From Saccharomonospora saliphila YIM 90502 (GTDB lineage: Bacteria > Actinomycetota > Actinomycetes > Mycobacteriales > Pseudonocardiaceae): DNA of 44,283 nt. The stretch is taken from NCBI RefSeq assembly GCF_000383795.1, contig NZ_KB912696.1, positions 17,081 to 61,363 of the forward strand, written 5' to 3'. This document shows positions 24,839-34,463 of the stretch, piece after piece (position 1 is the first letter of the stretch; each line of letters opens with the position of its first letter). The notes beneath the pieces were generated by a model that saw only the letters and a list, made by a program, of their open reading frames with translations, did not search any database and was not told the DNA's origin. Position numbers and translations under genes: made by a program.

Positions 24839-25264
24839 ATGAACGCGCGTAATGACGCGGTAGCCGAGGCAGACGAGCTGCCCACGGCTTTCGCGCGAGC
24901 TCGCTTCGTCCGGGACTCGCCGACCAAGGTGCGCCGGGTGATCGAGCTGATCAAGGGCCGTAACGCCAACGAGGCCCTGGCCGTGCTCCGGTTCGCGCCG
25001 CAGGCGGCCAGCGACCAGCTGGCCAAGGTGCTGGCCAGCGCCATGGCCAACGCGGAGAACAACCTCGACCTCGACCCGGACACGCTCTGGGTCCGCAACG
25101 CCTACGCCGACGAGGGGCCGACGCTCAAGCGCATCCGCCCGCGCGCCCAGGGCCGCGCGTACCGGATCCGCAAGCGGACCAGCCACATCACGGTGGAGGT
25201 CGAGTCGCGTCCCGCGTCCGACAGGGCGAAGTCGAAGAGCAAGAAGAAGGCAGGTGGCCGGTAG
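24839..25264 (+). CDS. rplV: 50S ribosomal protein L22
   Basis: L22 lines the exit tunnel. ATG at 24839; 141 aa, slightly long because of a basic Ser/Lys tail ([15 protein letters not shown]). The beta hairpin around [20 protein letters not shown] looks wild type for macrolide response. Its stop TAG shares one base with the rpsC GTG. Confidence 0.97.
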   Translation: MNARNDAVAEADELPTAFARARFVRDSPTKVRRVIELIKGRNANEALAVLRFAPQAASDQLAKVLASAMANAENNLDLDPDTLWVRNAYADEGPTLKRIRPRAQGRAYRIRKRTSHITVEVESRPASDRAKSKSKKKAGGR

Positions 25265-26109
25265 TGGGCCAGAAAATCAACCCGCACGGCTTCCGGCTCG
25301 GGATCACCACGGACTGGAAGTCCCGCTGGTACGCCGACAAGCAGTACTCGGAGTACGTCGCCGAGGACGTCAAGATCCGCAAGCTCCTGTCGACCGGCAT
25401 GGAGCGGGCGGGCATCTCCAAGGTGGAGATCGAGCGCACCCGGGACCGGGTCCGCGTCGACATCCACACCGCGCGTCCCGGCATCGTCATCGGCCGCCGC
25501 GGCGCCGAGGCCGACCGCATCCGTGGTGCGCTGGAGAAGCTCACCGGCAAGCAGGTGCAGCTCAACATCCTCGAGGTGAAGAACTCCGAGGCCGACGCGC
25601 AGCTCGTGGCCCAGGGCATCGCCGAGCAGCTGTCCAACCGCGTCGCCTTCCGGCGCGCGATGCGCAAGGCGATCCAGACGTCGATGCGCTCGCCGCAGGT
25701 CAAGGGCATCCGCGTGCAGTGCAGCGGACGCCTGGGCGGCGCCGAGATGTCCCGCTCGGAGCACTACCGCGACGGCCGGGTTCCGCTGCACACGCTGCGT
25801 GCCGACATCGACTACGGCTTCTTCGAGGCCCGCACGACGTTCGGCCGGATCGGCGTGAAGGTGTGGATCTACAAGGGCGACCTGATGGGTGGCCTCAAGG
25901 CCAAGCAGGAGCGGGACGCCGCCGCGGCCGCCGAGCGTGCGCCGCGCCGGGAGCGCCCGTCCCGGCGTCGGTCCGGCTCGTCCGGCACCACGCCGACCTC
26001 GACCGAAGCAAGCAGGGCCGCCGCGAACACCCAGACCGACACCGATGTCGCGGCGAGCCAGGCCCCGGAGGTGGCGTCCCCGGACGCCACGGAGAAGACG
26101 GAGGGCTGA
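25264..26109 (+). CDS. rpsC: 30S ribosomal protein S3
   Basis: S3 guards the mRNA entry channel. GTG at 25264 overlapping the rplV stop; 281 aa. KH domain with GRRG at 77-80. The C-terminal part from about 215 is an actinobacterial-style Arg-rich then Thr/Ala-rich, disordered extension. rplP starts 3 nt after the stop. Confidence 0.97.
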   Translation: MGQKINPHGFRLGITTDWKSRWYADKQYSEYVAEDVKIRKLLSTGMERAGISKVEIERTRDRVRVDIHTARPGIVIGRRGAEADRIRGALEKLTGKQVQLNILEVKNSEADAQLVAQGIAEQLSNRVAFRRAMRKAIQTSMRSPQVKGIRVQCSGRLGGAEMSRSEHYRDGRVPLHTLRADIDYGFFEARTTFGRIGVKVWIYKGDLMGGLKAKQERDAAAAAERAPRRERPSRRRSGSSGTTPTSTEASRAAANTQTDTDVAASQAPEVASPDATEKTEG

Positions 26110-26112
26110 GGC

Positions 26113-26532
26113 GTGCTCATCCCACGCAAGGTCAAGTACCGCAAGCAGCACTCGCCGAAGACCTCCGGCGCGGCCAAGGGCGGCACCAAGGTGCACTTCG
26201 GTGAGTACGGCATCCAGGCGCTCGAGCACAGCTACGTGACCAACCGGCAGATCGAGTCGGCTCGTATCGCGATGACCCGGCACGTCAAGCGTGGCGGCAA
26301 GATCTGGATCAACATCTTCCCGGACCGTCCGTTGACCAAGAAGCCCGCCGAGACCCGCATGGGTTCCGGCAAGGGCTCGCCCGAGTACTGGGTGGCCAAC
26401 GTCAAGCCGGGTCGCGTCATGTTCGAGATGAGCTTCCCGAACGAGGCGGTGGCCCACGAGGCACTCCGGCGCGCGATCCACAAGCTGCCGATGAAGTGCC
26501 GGATCGTGAATCGTGAAGGTGGTGAGTTCTGA
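26113..26532 (+). CDS. rplP: 50S ribosomal protein L16
   Basis: L16 helps position tRNA in the A site. GTG at 26113 ([13 protein letters not shown]); 139 aa. Conserved [16 protein letters not shown] and [15 protein letters not shown] blocks. Its stop overlaps the rpmC ATG by one base (TGATG). Confidence 0.97.
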   Translation: MLIPRKVKYRKQHSPKTSGAAKGGTKVHFGEYGIQALEHSYVTNRQIESARIAMTRHVKRGGKIWINIFPDRPLTKKPAETRMGSGKGSPEYWVANVKPGRVMFEMSFPNEAVAHEALRRAIHKLPMKCRIVNREGGEF

Positions 26533-26783
26533 TGGCGAAAGCCGGAGGAGTCGCGGCGTCAGAACTGCGTGAGCTCACTGCTGACGAGCTCGTGCTGCGC
26601 CTGAAGGAGTCCAAGGAGGAGCTGTTCAACCTCCGTTTCCAGATGGCCACCGGGCAGCTCGACAACAACCGCAGGCTGCGCACGGTGCGCGCGGACATCG
26701 CTCGCATCTACACCGTGATGCGGGAGCGGGAGCTCGGCCTGTCCGTCTCCCCCGAGGAGAACGAGAGTGAGGGTGCCGCATGA
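26532..26783 (+). CDS. rpmC: 50S ribosomal protein L29
   Basis: A small two-helix protein at the tunnel exit near L23. ATG at 26532; 83 aa, a little longer than the roughly 65 of E. coli through N- and C-terminal tails. The conserved [16 protein letters not shown] lies in the middle. Overlaps rpsQ by 4 nt (ATGA). Confidence 0.96.
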   Translation: MAKAGGVAASELRELTADELVLRLKESKEELFNLRFQMATGQLDNNRRLRTVRADIARIYTVMRERELGLSVSPEENESEGAA

Positions 26784-27061
26784 CGGAGGCGGTGCAGAGC
26801 AACAAGTCGGGCCGGAACTACCGCAAGGTCCGCGAGGGTCTGGTCGTGTCCGACAAGATGGACAAGACGATCGTCGTGGAGCTGGAGGACCGGAAGAAGC
26901 ACCCGCTGTACGGCAAGGTCATGCGCACCACCAAGAAGGTGAAGGCGCACGACGAGCAGAACACCGCGGGCGTGGGCGACCGGGTCGCGCTGATGGAGAC
27001 GCGGCCGATGTCGGCGACCAAGCGTTGGCGGCTCGTCGAGATCCGCGAGAAGGCCAAGTAA
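26780..27061 (+). CDS. rpsQ: 30S ribosomal protein S17
   Basis: Primary 16S binder of the 30S body. ATG at 26780; 93 aa. Core [17 protein letters not shown] and [16 protein letters not shown]. Last gene of the S10 cluster proper; a 76-nt gap precedes rplN, with no clear terminator, so read-through into the spc genes is likely. Confidence 0.97.
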   Translation: MTEAVQSNKSGRNYRKVREGLVVSDKMDKTIVVELEDRKKHPLYGKVMRTTKKVKAHDEQNTAGVGDRVALMETRPMSATKRWRLVEIREKAK

Positions 27062-27137
27062 TCAGGGGTCAGCAGGGCCCCGTTCGTTCCGCCAGGCTCG
27101 GCGCGGCCGAGAACCGGCGCGACATACAGGAGTTGAC

Positions 27138-27506
27138 GTGATCCAGCAGGAGTCGCGACTGCGAGTCGCCGACAACACGGGTGCCAAGGAGATCCTGACC
27201 ATCCGGGTTCTCGGTGGCTCGGGGCGGCGCTACGCGGGCATCGGCGACATCATCGTCGCCACCGTCAAGGACGCCATCCCGGGCGCCAACGTGAAGCGTG
27301 GTGACGTCGTCAAGGCCGTCATCGTCAGGACGGTGAAGGAGAAGCGTCGCGCCGACGGCTCCTACATCCGGTTCGACGAGAACGCTGCGGTGCTCATCAA
27401 GAACGACAACGATCCACGAGGCACACGCATCTTCGGGCCGGTTGGCCGCGAGCTGCGCGATCGAAAGTTCATGAAGATCATCTCGCTCGCGCCGGAGGTG
27501 CTGTAA
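27138..27506 (+). CDS. rplN: 50S ribosomal protein L14
   Basis: L14 binds 23S rRNA at the subunit interface. GTG at 27138 after CAGGAG; 122 aa, the exact family length ([18 protein letters not shown]). The stop overlaps the rplX ATG (TAATG). Confidence 0.98.
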   Translation: MIQQESRLRVADNTGAKEILTIRVLGGSGRRYAGIGDIIVATVKDAIPGANVKRGDVVKAVIVRTVKEKRRADGSYIRFDENAAVLIKNDNDPRGTRIFGPVGRELRDRKFMKIISLAPEVL

Positions 27507-27820
27507 TGAAGGTGAAGAAGGGCGACACGGTCCTCGTCATCGGGGGTAAGGACAAGGGCGCCAAGGGCAAGGTCATCCAGGCCTACCCGGAACGCCAGCG
27601 CGTGCTGGTCGAGGGCGTGAACCGGATCAAGAAGCACACCCGGATCACGCAGACGCAGCGGGGTGCCCAGTCCGGCGGCATCATCACCCAGGAGGCTCCC
27701 ATCCACGTGTCGAACGTGATGGTGGTCGACTCCGACGGCAAGCCGACCCGGGTGGGCTACCGCATCGGCGAGGACGGCAAGAAGGTTCGTATCTCCCGTA
27801 GGACGGGCAAGGACATCTGA
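27506..27820 (+). CDS. rplX: 50S ribosomal protein L24
   Basis: Assembly initiator of the 50S with a KOW motif ([20 protein letters not shown], about 4-23). ATG at 27506; 104 aa. Overlaps the previous stop and the next start by one base each, giving tight coupling. Confidence 0.97.
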   Translation: MKVKKGDTVLVIGGKDKGAKGKVIQAYPERQRVLVEGVNRIKKHTRITQTQRGAQSGGIITQEAPIHVSNVMVVDSDGKPTRVGYRIGEDGKKVRISRRTGKDI

Positions 27821-28389
27821 TGACGACCGCAGAGACAAGCTACCCGACGCCGCGGTTGAAGACCCGGTACCGCGAGGAGATCGCCGGTCAGCTGCGTGAG
27901 GAGTTCGACCTGGGCAACCCGCACCAGATCCCCGGTGTGGTCAAGGTCGTGGTGAACATGGGCGTCGGCGACGCGGCCCGGGACAGCAAGCTCATCGAGG
28001 GCGCCGTCCGGGACCTCGCCACCATCACCGGCCAGCGGCCCGAGGTGCGCAGGGCGCGGAAGTCGATCTCGCAGTTCAAGCTCCGCGAGGGCCAGCCCAT
28101 CGGCGCCCGCGTGACGCTGCGCGGCGACCGGATGTGGGAGTTCCTCGACCGGCTGCTGACGATCGCGCTGCCGCGTATCCGCGACTTCCGCGGGCTGTCG
28201 GCGAAGCAGTTCGACGGCAAGGGCAACTACACGTTCGGGCTGACCGAGCAGTCGATGTTCCACGAGATCACCCCGGACTCCATCGACCGCCCCCGCGGCA
28301 TGGACGTCACGGTCGTCACCACGGCGACCACGGACGACGAGGGGCGCTCGTTGCTCCGCAAGCTCGGCTTCCCGTTCAAGGAGAGTTGA
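27820..28389 (+). CDS. rplE: 50S ribosomal protein L5
   Basis: 5S rRNA-binding protein of the central protuberance. ATG at 27820 in TGATG; 189 aa. [18 protein letters not shown] and [16 protein letters not shown] are conserved blocks. rpsN follows after 4 nt. Confidence 0.97.
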   Translation: MTTAETSYPTPRLKTRYREEIAGQLREEFDLGNPHQIPGVVKVVVNMGVGDAARDSKLIEGAVRDLATITGQRPEVRRARKSISQFKLREGQPIGARVTLRGDRMWEFLDRLLTIALPRIRDFRGLSAKQFDGKGNYTFGLTEQSMFHEITPDSIDRPRGMDVTVVTTATTDDEGRSLLRKLGFPFKES

Positions 28390-28393
28390 TCAG

Positions 28394-28579
28394 ATGGCCA
28401 AGAAAGCTCTGATCGCCAAGGCTGCCCGCAAGCCCAAGTTCAAGGTGCGCGGCTACACCCGCTGCCAGAAGTGCGGCAGGCCGCGGTCGGTGTACCGCAA
28501 GTTCGGCCTGTGCCGGATCTGCCTGCGGGACATGGCGCACGCGGGCCAGCTTCCCGGCGTGAACAAGTCGAGCTGGTGA
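28394..28579 (+). CDS. rpsN: 30S ribosomal protein S14, zinc-binding form
   Basis: The short, type Z form of S14 (also called rpsZ). 61 aa with Cys24, Cys27, Cys40 and Cys43 forming a zinc ribbon. This C+ type implies zinc-dependent folding; actinobacteria often hold a longer zinc-free paralogue elsewhere under Zur. It is followed by a 122-nt spacer. Confidence 0.97.
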   Translation: MAKKALIAKAARKPKFKVRGYTRCQKCGRPRSVYRKFGLCRICLRDMAHAGQLPGVNKSSW

Positions 28580-28701
28580 AGGCTTTTACCTCCCCCTGCT
28601 GCGGCAGGCATCCATCCCACTTCGCCACAGGCCCCGAGCCGGCCCGGACGCGTCCGGCGGCCGACGAGGGGAACCGGGGCGAGAAAGGTTGACAGGTCAC
28701 C

Positions 28702-29100
28702 ATGACGATGACCGACCCGATCGCAGACTTCCTGACACGTCTGCGGAACGCGAACTCGGCCTACCACGACGCGGTCGTGCTGCCGCACTCGAAGATCAAG
28801 GCGAACATCTCCGAGGTGCTCAAGCGTGAGGGCTACATCTCGGACTACCGCACCGAGCCCGGCGAGAAGCACAAGAACCTGGTCGTCGAGCTGAAGTACG
28901 GCCCCAACCGCGAGCGCAGCATCGCGGGCCTGCGGCGCGTGTCGAAGCCGGGTCTGCGTGTGTACGCGAAATCGACCAACCTGCCCAGCGTTCTGGGTGG
29001 CCTCGGCGTGGCGATCCTCTCGACCTCGTCCGGCCTGCAGACCGACCGGCAGTGCAAGCGCAACGGCGTGGGCGGGGAAGTCCTCGCCTACGTGTGGTGA
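28702..29100 (+). CDS. rpsH: 30S ribosomal protein S8
   Basis: Central-domain 16S binder; in E. coli it represses the spc operon. ATG at 28702, with a second ATG two codons on ([16 protein letters not shown]); both are possible. 132 aa, normal. The C-terminal [20 protein letters not shown] is typical. rplF starts 15 nt later after a GGAAGGGG site. Confidence 0.97.
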   Translation: MTMTDPIADFLTRLRNANSAYHDAVVLPHSKIKANISEVLKREGYISDYRTEPGEKHKNLVVELKYGPNRERSIAGLRRVSKPGLRVYAKSTNLPSVLGGLGVAILSTSSGLQTDRQCKRNGVGGEVLAYVW

Positions 29101-29115
29101 GGAAGGGGGACAGGC

Positions 29116-29655
29116 ATGTCACGCATCGGTAAGCTGCCGATCACCGTCCCCTCCGGGGTCGAGGTGACCATCGACGGGCAGCACGTCTCCGTCACGGGCC
29201 CGAAGGGCACCCTGGAACACACCGTTCCCGAGCCGATCGTCGTGGCGCGGGACGAAGACGGGACGCTGTCGGTCACGCGCCCGGACGACGAGCGCGAGCA
29301 CCGCTCGCTGCACGGCCTCACCCGTACCTTGGTGAACAACCTGGTCGTGGGTGTCACGGACGGCTTCGAGAAGCGGATGGAGATCCACGGCGTCGGCTAC
29401 CGCGTCCAGGCCAAGGGCAACGACCTGGAGTTCGCGCTCGGCTACAGCCACCCGGTGACCGTCTCGGCGCCCGAGGGCATCACGTTCAAGGTGGAGAGCC
29501 CGACGCGGTTCTCGGTGTCCGGCATCGACAAGCAGAAGGTCGGCCAGACCGCGGCGGTCATCCGCAAACTCCGGCGTCCCGACCCCTACAAGGGCAAGGG
29601 CCTGCGCTACGAGGGCGAGCGCATCCGTCGCAAGGTCGGAAAGACGGGTAAGTGA
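29116..29655 (+). CDS. rplF: 50S ribosomal protein L6
   Basis: L6 lies near the sarcin-ricin loop. ATG at 29116 ([17 protein letters not shown]); 179 aa. Two homologous alpha/beta domains; C-terminal [18 protein letters not shown] conserved. Its stop overlaps a possible GTG start of rplR at 29652. Confidence 0.97.
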   Translation: MSRIGKLPITVPSGVEVTIDGQHVSVTGPKGTLEHTVPEPIVVARDEDGTLSVTRPDDEREHRSLHGLTRTLVNNLVVGVTDGFEKRMEIHGVGYRVQAKGNDLEFALGYSHPVTVSAPEGITFKVESPTRFSVSGIDKQKVGQTAAVIRKLRRPDPYKGKGLRYEGERIRRKVGKTGK

Positions 29656-29657
29656 TC

Positions 29658-30056
29658 ATGAGCGAAACGGTGACGAAGCGCAAGCCGGTCGGCAAGGACA
29701 TCTCCACCCGTCGTCGCGTCGGCAAGAGCCGTCGGCACGCCCGGCTGCGCAAGAAGATCAGCGGCACGGCGCAGCGCCCGAGGATGTCGGTGAAGCGCTC
29801 GACGCGGCACATCGTCGTCCAGCTGATCGACGACGTCGCGGGACACACCCTGGCGGCGGCGTCGACCCTCGAAGCGGACGTGCGGTCGGTCGAGGGCGAC
29901 AAGACGGCCCAGGCCGCCAAGGTCGGCGAGCTGGTCGCCGCCCGCGCCAAGGAAGCGGGCATCTCCAAGGCGGTGTTCGACCGTGGCGGCAACGCCTACC
30001 ACGGCCGGATCGCGGCCCTGGCCGACGCCGCCCGTGAGGCGGGGTTGGAGTTCTGA
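29658..30056 (+). CDS. rplR: 50S ribosomal protein L18
   Basis: 5S rRNA-binding protein. I take the ATG at 29658 ([12 protein letters not shown]); a GTG at 29652 overlapping the rplF stop would add two residues. 132 aa, with basic [19 protein letters not shown] and a C-terminal [16 protein letters not shown] motif. rpsE begins 36 nt later. Confidence 0.96.
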   Translation: MSETVTKRKPVGKDISTRRRVGKSRRHARLRKKISGTAQRPRMSVKRSTRHIVVQLIDDVAGHTLAAASTLEADVRSVEGDKTAQAAKVGELVAARAKEAGISKAVFDRGGNAYHGRIAALADAAREAGLEF

Positions 30057-30092
30057 CATGAGCACATTTCTCGAGAACGGAAGGAACGCCTG

Positions 30093-30728
30093 ATGCCGGG
30101 ACGTACGCGGCAATCCGGCGGCCAGGGCGGACCGGGCGGCGACCGCGAGCGCGGTGGCGGCCGGGACCGCAGGGACCGTCGTGACGGTGGCCGTGGCGGG
30201 GCGGCCCAGGACAAGACCCCGCACCTCGAGCGGGTCGTAGCGATCAACCGGGTGGCCAAGGTCGTCCAGGGCGGCCGGCGCTTCAGCTTCACCGCGCTGG
30301 TGGTTGTCGGCGACGGCGACGGCCAGGTCGGTGTGGGCTACGGCAAGGCCAAGGAGGTGCCCGCGGCGATCGCCAAGGGCGTCGAGGAGGCCAAGAAGAA
30401 GTTCTTCCGCGTGCCGCGCATCGCGGGCAGCATCCCGCACCCGGTGCAGGGTGAGGAGGCCGCCGGCGTGGTGCTGCTCCGCCCGGCCAGCCCCGGTACC
30501 GGTGTGATCGCCGGTGGCGCGGTGCGTGCCGTGCTGGAGTGCGCGGGTGTGCACGACGTGCTGTCGAAGTCGCTGGGCAGCGACAACGCGATCAACATCG
30601 TGCACGCGACGGTGCGGGCGCTGAAGGATCTGCAGCGGCCCGAGGAGGTCGCCGCCCGGCGCGGTCTGCCGCTGGAGGACGTGGCCCCGGCCCGGATGCT
30701 GCGTCAGCGCGCGGGGCAGGAGGTCTGA
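30093..30728 (+). CDS. rpsE: 30S ribosomal protein S5
   Basis: S5 acts in decoding accuracy and mRNA unwinding. ATG at 30093; 211 aa, longer than the E. coli 167 because of an Arg/Gly-rich N-terminal extension (about residues 1-40), usual in actinobacteria. The core [20 protein letters not shown] is conserved; no spectinomycin-type deletion is evident. rpmD starts one base after the stop. Confidence 0.97.
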   Translation: MPGRTRQSGGQGGPGGDRERGGGRDRRDRRDGGRGGAAQDKTPHLERVVAINRVAKVVQGGRRFSFTALVVVGDGDGQVGVGYGKAKEVPAAIAKGVEEAKKKFFRVPRIAGSIPHPVQGEEAAGVVLLRPASPGTGVIAGGAVRAVLECAGVHDVLSKSLGSDNAINIVHATVRALKDLQRPEEVAARRGLPLEDVAPARMLRQRAGQEV

Positions 30729-30729
30729 C

Positions 30730-30912
30730 ATGGCTCAGCTGAAGGTCACCCAGATCAAGGGCACGATCGGCACGAAGGAGAGCCACAAGGCGTCCCTGCG
30801 CACCCTCGGTCTGCGCAAGATCCGGCAGTCGGTGGTGCGTGAGGACACGCCCCAGGTCCGCGGGCTGATCCACTCGGTCCGGCACCTGGTGAACGTGGAG
30901 GAGGTCAAGTAA
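30730..30912 (+). CDS. rpmD: 50S ribosomal protein L30
   Basis: Small 50S protein, 60 aa, complete family length ([19 protein letters not shown]). ATG at 30730; the stop overlaps rplO (TAATG). Typical spc-operon order rpsE-rpmD-rplO. Confidence 0.97.
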   Translation: MAQLKVTQIKGTIGTKESHKASLRTLGLRKIRQSVVREDTPQVRGLIHSVRHLVNVEEVK

Positions 30913-31352
30913 TGGCCATCAAGATCCACCACCTGAGGCCCGCCCCCGGCGCCAAGCGGGACAAGATCCGCGTCGGTCGTGGCGAGAGCTCCAAGGGCAA
31001 GACGGCGGGTCGCGGCACCAAGGGCACCAAGGCCCGGAAGACGGTGCCGCCCGGCTTCGAGGGTGGGCAGATGCCCATCCACATGCGGCTGCCGAAGCTG
31101 CGTGGGTTCAAGAACCGCAACCGCACCGAGTACCAGGCGGTGAACGTGGGCGACCTCGCCCGGGCGTTCCCGGACGGCGGCACGGTCGGCAAGGACGAGC
31201 TGGTCGCCCGCGGCGTCGTGCACAAGGGCGAGCTGGTGAAGGTCCTCGGCAACGGTGACGTCGACGTCAAGCTCGACGTCACCGCGGACGCCTTCTCCAA
31301 GTCCGCGCGGGAGAAACTCCAGTCCGCCGGTGGCTCCGCCACCACGGCCTGA
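30912..31352 (+). CDS. rplO: 50S ribosomal protein L15
   Basis: Late-assembly 50S protein. ATG at 30912; 146 aa. Gly/Lys-rich N-terminal arm ([17 protein letters not shown]) and [15 protein letters not shown]. Here the spc operon is split: a strong terminator and two accessory genes separate rplO from secY, whereas many bacteria have secY directly after it. Confidence 0.97.
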   Translation: MAIKIHHLRPAPGAKRDKIRVGRGESSKGKTAGRGTKGTKARKTVPPGFEGGQMPIHMRLPKLRGFKNRNRTEYQAVNVGDLARAFPDGGTVGKDELVARGVVHKGELVKVLGNGDVDVKLDVTADAFSKSAREKLQSAGGSATTA

Positions 31353-31373
31353 GCGGTAACCCACCGCCCACCA

Positions 31374-31416
31374 CATGACAACGGCCCGCCCGGTCCCCGG
31401 GCGGGCCGTTGTCATG
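31374..31416 (+). terminator. Terminator of the S10-spc gene run
   Basis: Perfect 20-bp inverted arms (31374-31393 and 31397-31416) with a 3-nt loop, 21 nt after the rplO stop. The strongest hairpin in the window. Confidence 0.9.
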
Positions 31417-31458
31417 CGCGCACCCCGCCCGGGCCTGCCGCCCGCGCCTGCCCGACCA

Positions 31459-31476
31459 CGTTTAGCCCGCGAAACG
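31459..31476. repeat. Dispersed palindrome copy 2
   Basis: CGTTTAGCCCGCGAAACG; 8-bp arms around CC with one mismatch. The flanks (GACC before, GGTC after) extend the inverted symmetry. Confidence 0.65.
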
Positions 31477-31528
31477 CGGTCGGCGCCGGTTACCCGGCCG
31501 CGTTGGCCCGGGGCCGCGTTCCGTGCCG

Positions 31529-31546
31529 CGTTGAGCCCGCGAAACG
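31529..31546. repeat. Dispersed palindrome copy 3
   Basis: CGTTGAGCCCGCGAAACG, same layout as copy 2, 70 nt downstream in the same orientation. Confidence 0.6.
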
Positions 31547-31741
31547 CCTTTCAGGGTTGCCCGGAGTTTCGGCTTTCGAGGGATGGAGGGGCCGCGGTCA
31601 CACGGGCAGCGGAGAACGATCGTCGGGTCTGGGAAGACCTCCGTGGGTTACTCGCGAGTTGGCCCTCAACCGATCGCGCAGCTCCTCGACAGGGTCGAGT
31701 CCGCCTGAACCGATTCGGGCTCGGCTCTGGGAGGAGATTGC

Positions 31742-32251
31742 ATGACACCAGCCGGAATCACCCGAAGGCGGCACCGCGGTCGTGCTGTCCTCGCCCGTTC
31801 CGCCGCCGTCGGCGCTGCCGCGACGCTCTCGCTGGCGGCGGTGCCGACGGCCGCAGCCGCACCTGATGACGAGCACTGTGTATACAGCGTGGCGACGCAG
31901 GCGTATCAGTGCTTCGACTCACTCGACAAGGCGACGCAGCGGCACGGCTTGAGCGGCTCCGCCCGCACGGCCGGCGAGATCATCGGCGCGACCGTATTCG
32001 AGCACAGCAATTACGGCGGCTCCACGCTCACCATCACCGTTCCGGAGCCCTGCCCGAAGAACGACAAGGTCGACTTCTGGCTTGACCTCGACGACTACTG
32101 GCAGAACCGGATCTCGTCGGTTCAAGCGTGGTCGACGTGCTGGGTTTGGCTCTATCCCGATTCTGGGGACCGGGCGGGTCCGTACAAGGAGAACCACCCG
32201 GAAGTGGGCAGCTACATCAACGATCGCACGGTGACTGTAGGCCTGAGCTGA
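31742..32251 (+). CDS. Secreted betagamma-crystallin-like protein
   Basis: ATG at 31742 after GGGAGGAG; 169 aa. Twin-arginine-like charged start, a hydrophobic stretch and AAAA at 37-40 form a signal peptide, so the mature protein starts near PDDEH. The mature part has four cysteines and a betagamma-crystallin-type pattern: ATVFEHSNYGGSTLTITV (Phe-x-x-x-x-Tyr-x-Gly of a Greek-key motif), then WQNRISSVQAW and a final beta stretch. This fold is shared by small calcium-binding proteins and by I36-type peptidase inhibitors, so either role is possible. It is followed after 11 nt by another secreted-protein gene. Confidence 0.7.
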   Translation: MTPAGITRRRHRGRAVLARSAAVGAAATLSLAAVPTAAAAPDDEHCVYSVATQAYQCFDSLDKATQRHGLSGSARTAGEIIGATVFEHSNYGGSTLTITVPEPCPKNDKVDFWLDLDDYWQNRISSVQAWSTCWVWLYPDSGDRAGPYKENHPEVGSYINDRTVTVGLS

Positions 32252-32262
32252 GGGAGGACGAG

Positions 32263-32856
32263 ATGGGACGCGGTAGGCGAGCGCTGGCGGTGTTCACCGG
32301 CGCGGTGGCGATGCTCGGCGGGCTGCTCATATCCGGTACGGCGAGTGCGGCGGAGGGACCAACCGTCCGCCAACTTCTGGAACAGTGCGAGCAAGGCCGG
32401 ACGGACCTGTGCGAATTCCACCCGTCCGGGTCGCCGGAGGTGTACCGGGGGACGTACGAGCTTGCCGGGGGTGCGCAGAACTGTTCGGAGGGAACCTCGA
32501 CGCGCGTGATCCGGTGGGAGTCCTCGCAGACGACGACCAACTCCGTCGGGGTGACGATCAGTGCTGGGGTCACGCTCGGTGAGATCTTCGAAGCCAGCTA
32601 CGAGATGAGCTTCAACCAGGAGTGGAGTTGGACGACCACGAAGGCGGACGAAATCCGTCACGAGCTGGGGCCGTACCAGGCGGTCGACATCTTCGCCGCC
32701 CCGATGCGCCAAAAGGTGCGGGGCACCTACGAGATGCATTTCGGCGACCCCTACTACGGCCACTACTACTGGTACGTCCATGACGTGGTCATCGACGGCC
32801 CGGCGACTCACCCCGCCTGGGACGTCCGCGTCGACGGCACGACCCCCGCCTGCTGA
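32263..32856 (+). CDS. Secreted aerolysin/ETX-MTX2-like candidate
   Basis: The ATG at 32263 (MGRGRRALAVFTG) is chosen for GGGAGGA 6 nt upstream and because a signal peptide (to about Ala29-Ala30, TASAA) begins there; the frame upstream overlaps the previous gene. 197 aa, four cysteines. The mature protein alternates Ser/Thr and hydrophobic residues around 92-140 (TTTNSVGVTISAGVTLGEI, FNQEWSWTTTKADEI), followed by a P-x(2)-AVDIFAAP stretch and a beta-rich end. This resembles aerolysin-type beta-pore proteins with an amphipathic insertion strand. It is a pattern resemblance, not a proven homology; a plain secreted beta-protein is the alternative. Co-transcribed with the preceding gene. Confidence 0.6.
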   Translation: MGRGRRALAVFTGAVAMLGGLLISGTASAAEGPTVRQLLEQCEQGRTDLCEFHPSGSPEVYRGTYELAGGAQNCSEGTSTRVIRWESSQTTTNSVGVTISAGVTLGEIFEASYEMSFNQEWSWTTTKADEIRHELGPYQAVDIFAAPMRQKVRGTYEMHFGDPYYGHYYWYVHDVVIDGPATHPAWDVRVDGTTPAC

Positions 32857-33152
32857 CCCGTTCCGGCCACCGCGACGTTTCGCCCGCTGAACGTGCCCCG
32901 CTCGCCACGGCCCAACCGCGTTCAGCGGGCGAAACGTGCTCGTCTGGCCCCCAGCGGCCCGGCCGGCTGCCCTACGAAGTGCGCACTGTGTGCGGCAGTG
33001 CCCGGTGATGCTGTTAGAGTCGGACCGACGCTTGGGACACCCCTGTGCCCCGAGCGTGTCTGGCTTGCCCGCCAGTGACAGAGTGTCCAGCCGGTCGAAG
33101 TGCCGGCCAAGCCGATCGTCGGTTCGCCGACGACGCCGAGGAGGTCCACCGC
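32857..33152 (+). promoter_or_regulatory. Terminator pair and secY promoter region
   Basis: Two dispersed palindromes of opposite orientation (32876-32893 and 32919-32936) form one long inverted repeat. A -10 like TAGAGT (33015-33020) probably serves secY; its -35 is poor. The roughly 130-nt leader contains a possible stem ACGCT-TGGG with CCCC-G-AGCGT around 33028-33057. GAGGAGG at 33139-33145 is the secY ribosome site. Confidence 0.5.
32875..32937. repeat. Dispersed palindrome copies 4 and 5 as a 19-bp inverted repeat
   Basis: 32875-32893 and 32919-32937 are exact reverse complements (19 bp), spaced by 25 nt. Each arm is itself a copy of the palindrome family. Located 18 nt after the secreted-protein gene; likely also works as a terminator. 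Confidence 0.75.
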
Positions 33153-34463
33153 GTGCTCAGCGCCTTCCGCTCGGCTCTCGCGACGCCGGACCTGCGCAAG
33201 AAGATCCTGTTCACGCTGATGATCGTGGCTGTCTACCGAATCGGTGCGGTCACGCCGGCGCCCGGGGTTTCGTACCCGAACGTACAGGCATGTCAGGCGC
33301 AGGTAGAGGATCAGAACATCTTCTCGCTGCTGAACCTGTTCAGTGGTGGGGCGCTCTTGCAGCTCTCCGTGTTCGCCACGGGCATCATGCCCTACATCAC
33401 GGCGAGCATCATCGTTCAGCTGCTCACCGTGGTCATTCCCCGGTTCGAGGAGCTGAAGAAGGAGGGGCAGGCCGGACAAGGCAAGCTCACCCAGTACACG
33501 CGCTACCTCACGATCGCGCTGGCGGTCCTGCAGGCCACGGGTGTCGTCGCGCTCGCCGACCGGGGTCAGCTCTTCCGCGCCTGCGACCAGCCCGTCTTCC
33601 CCGATGACAGCGTCTACTCACTGGCGCTCACCGTGCTCACCATGACCGCGGGCACCGCCGTCATGATGTGGTTCGGCGAACTGATCACCGAGCGCGGCGT
33701 CGGCAACGGCATGTCGCTGCTGATCTTCTTGAACATCGCCGCCCGCATCCCCGAGGAGGGCGCGAACATCCTCAACAACGCAGGCGGGTTGACCTTCTTC
33801 TTCGTCTGCGTGCTCGGGCTGGCGATCATCGCGAGCGTGATCTTCGTCGAGCAGGGCCAGCGCCGGATCCCGGTGCAGTACGCCAAGCGCATGGTCGGCC
33901 GTCGCATGTACGGCGGCACTTCGACCTATCTGCCGATCAAGGTGAACCAGGCCGGCGTCATCCCGGTCATCTTCGCGTCGTCGCTGCTGTACCTGCCGGA
34001 TCTGCTCGGCCAGCTCATCGGTGACCAGAACGAGGTCTCGTGGTGGCAGCAGTTCCTGCAGACGTACCTGACTGATCAGTCGAGCTGGGTGCACATCCTG
34101 CTGTACTTCTCGATGATCATCTTCTTCACGTACTTCTACATCACGATCACCTTCAACGTGGACGATCGCGCTGAGGAGATGAAGAAGTTCGGTGGCTTCA
34201 TCCCGGGGATCCGTCCGGGCAGGCCCACCGCCGAGTACCTCGGGTTCGTGCTCAACCGCATCACGCTGCCCGGCTCGATCTACCTCGGCATCGTGGCGAT
34301 CCTGCCCAACTTCTTCCTCTCCGTGACCGGTAGTGAAGGCAACAACCAGAACTTCCCGTTCGGTGGTACGGCTGTGCTGATCATGGTCGGTGTCGCCCTG
34401 CACACCGTGAAGCAGATCGAAAGCCAGCTGATGCAGCGCAACTACGAAGGGTTCCTCCGATGA
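33153..34463 (+). CDS. secY: Preprotein translocase subunit SecY
   Basis: Central pore of the Sec translocon. The GTG at 33153 ([20 protein letters not shown]) is supported by GAGGAGG 7 nt upstream and by the family N-terminus; longer readings to 33045 are hydrophilic noise. 436 aa with ten hydrophobic segments. Conserved [19 protein letters not shown] and [12 protein letters not shown]. The stop overlaps adk (ATGA). Confidence 0.97.
   Translation: MLSAFRSALATPDLRKKILFTLMIVAVYRIGAVTPAPGVSYPNVQACQAQVEDQNIFSLLNLFSGGALLQLSVFATGIMPYITASIIVQLLTVVIPRFEELKKEGQAGQGKLTQYTRYLTIALAVLQATGVVALADRGQLFRACDQPVFPDDSVYSLALTVLTMTAGTAVMMWFGELITERGVGNGMSLLIFLNIAARIPEEGANILNNAGGLTFFFVCVLGLAIIASVIFVEQGQRRIPVQYAKRMVGRRMYGGTSTYLPIKVNQAGVIPVIFASSLLYLPDLLGQLIGDQNEVSWWQQFLQTYLTDQSSWVHILLYFSMIIFFTYFYITITFNVDDRAEEMKKFGGFIPGIRPGRPTAEYLGFVLNRITLPGSIYLGIVAILPNFFLSVTGSEGNNQNFPFGGTAVLIMVGVALHTVKQIESQLMQRNYEGFLR

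Larger units (their letters stand above)
31417..31741 (+). other. Intergenic region before the secreted-protein pair
   Basis: 325 nt. It holds two copies of the dispersed palindrome (31459-31476, 31529-31546) and a small stem CTCGAC/GTCGAG near 31686-31700. A ribosome site GGGAGGAG lies just before 31742. I cannot fix a promoter; one must lie here because the region follows a terminator. Confidence 0.5.
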
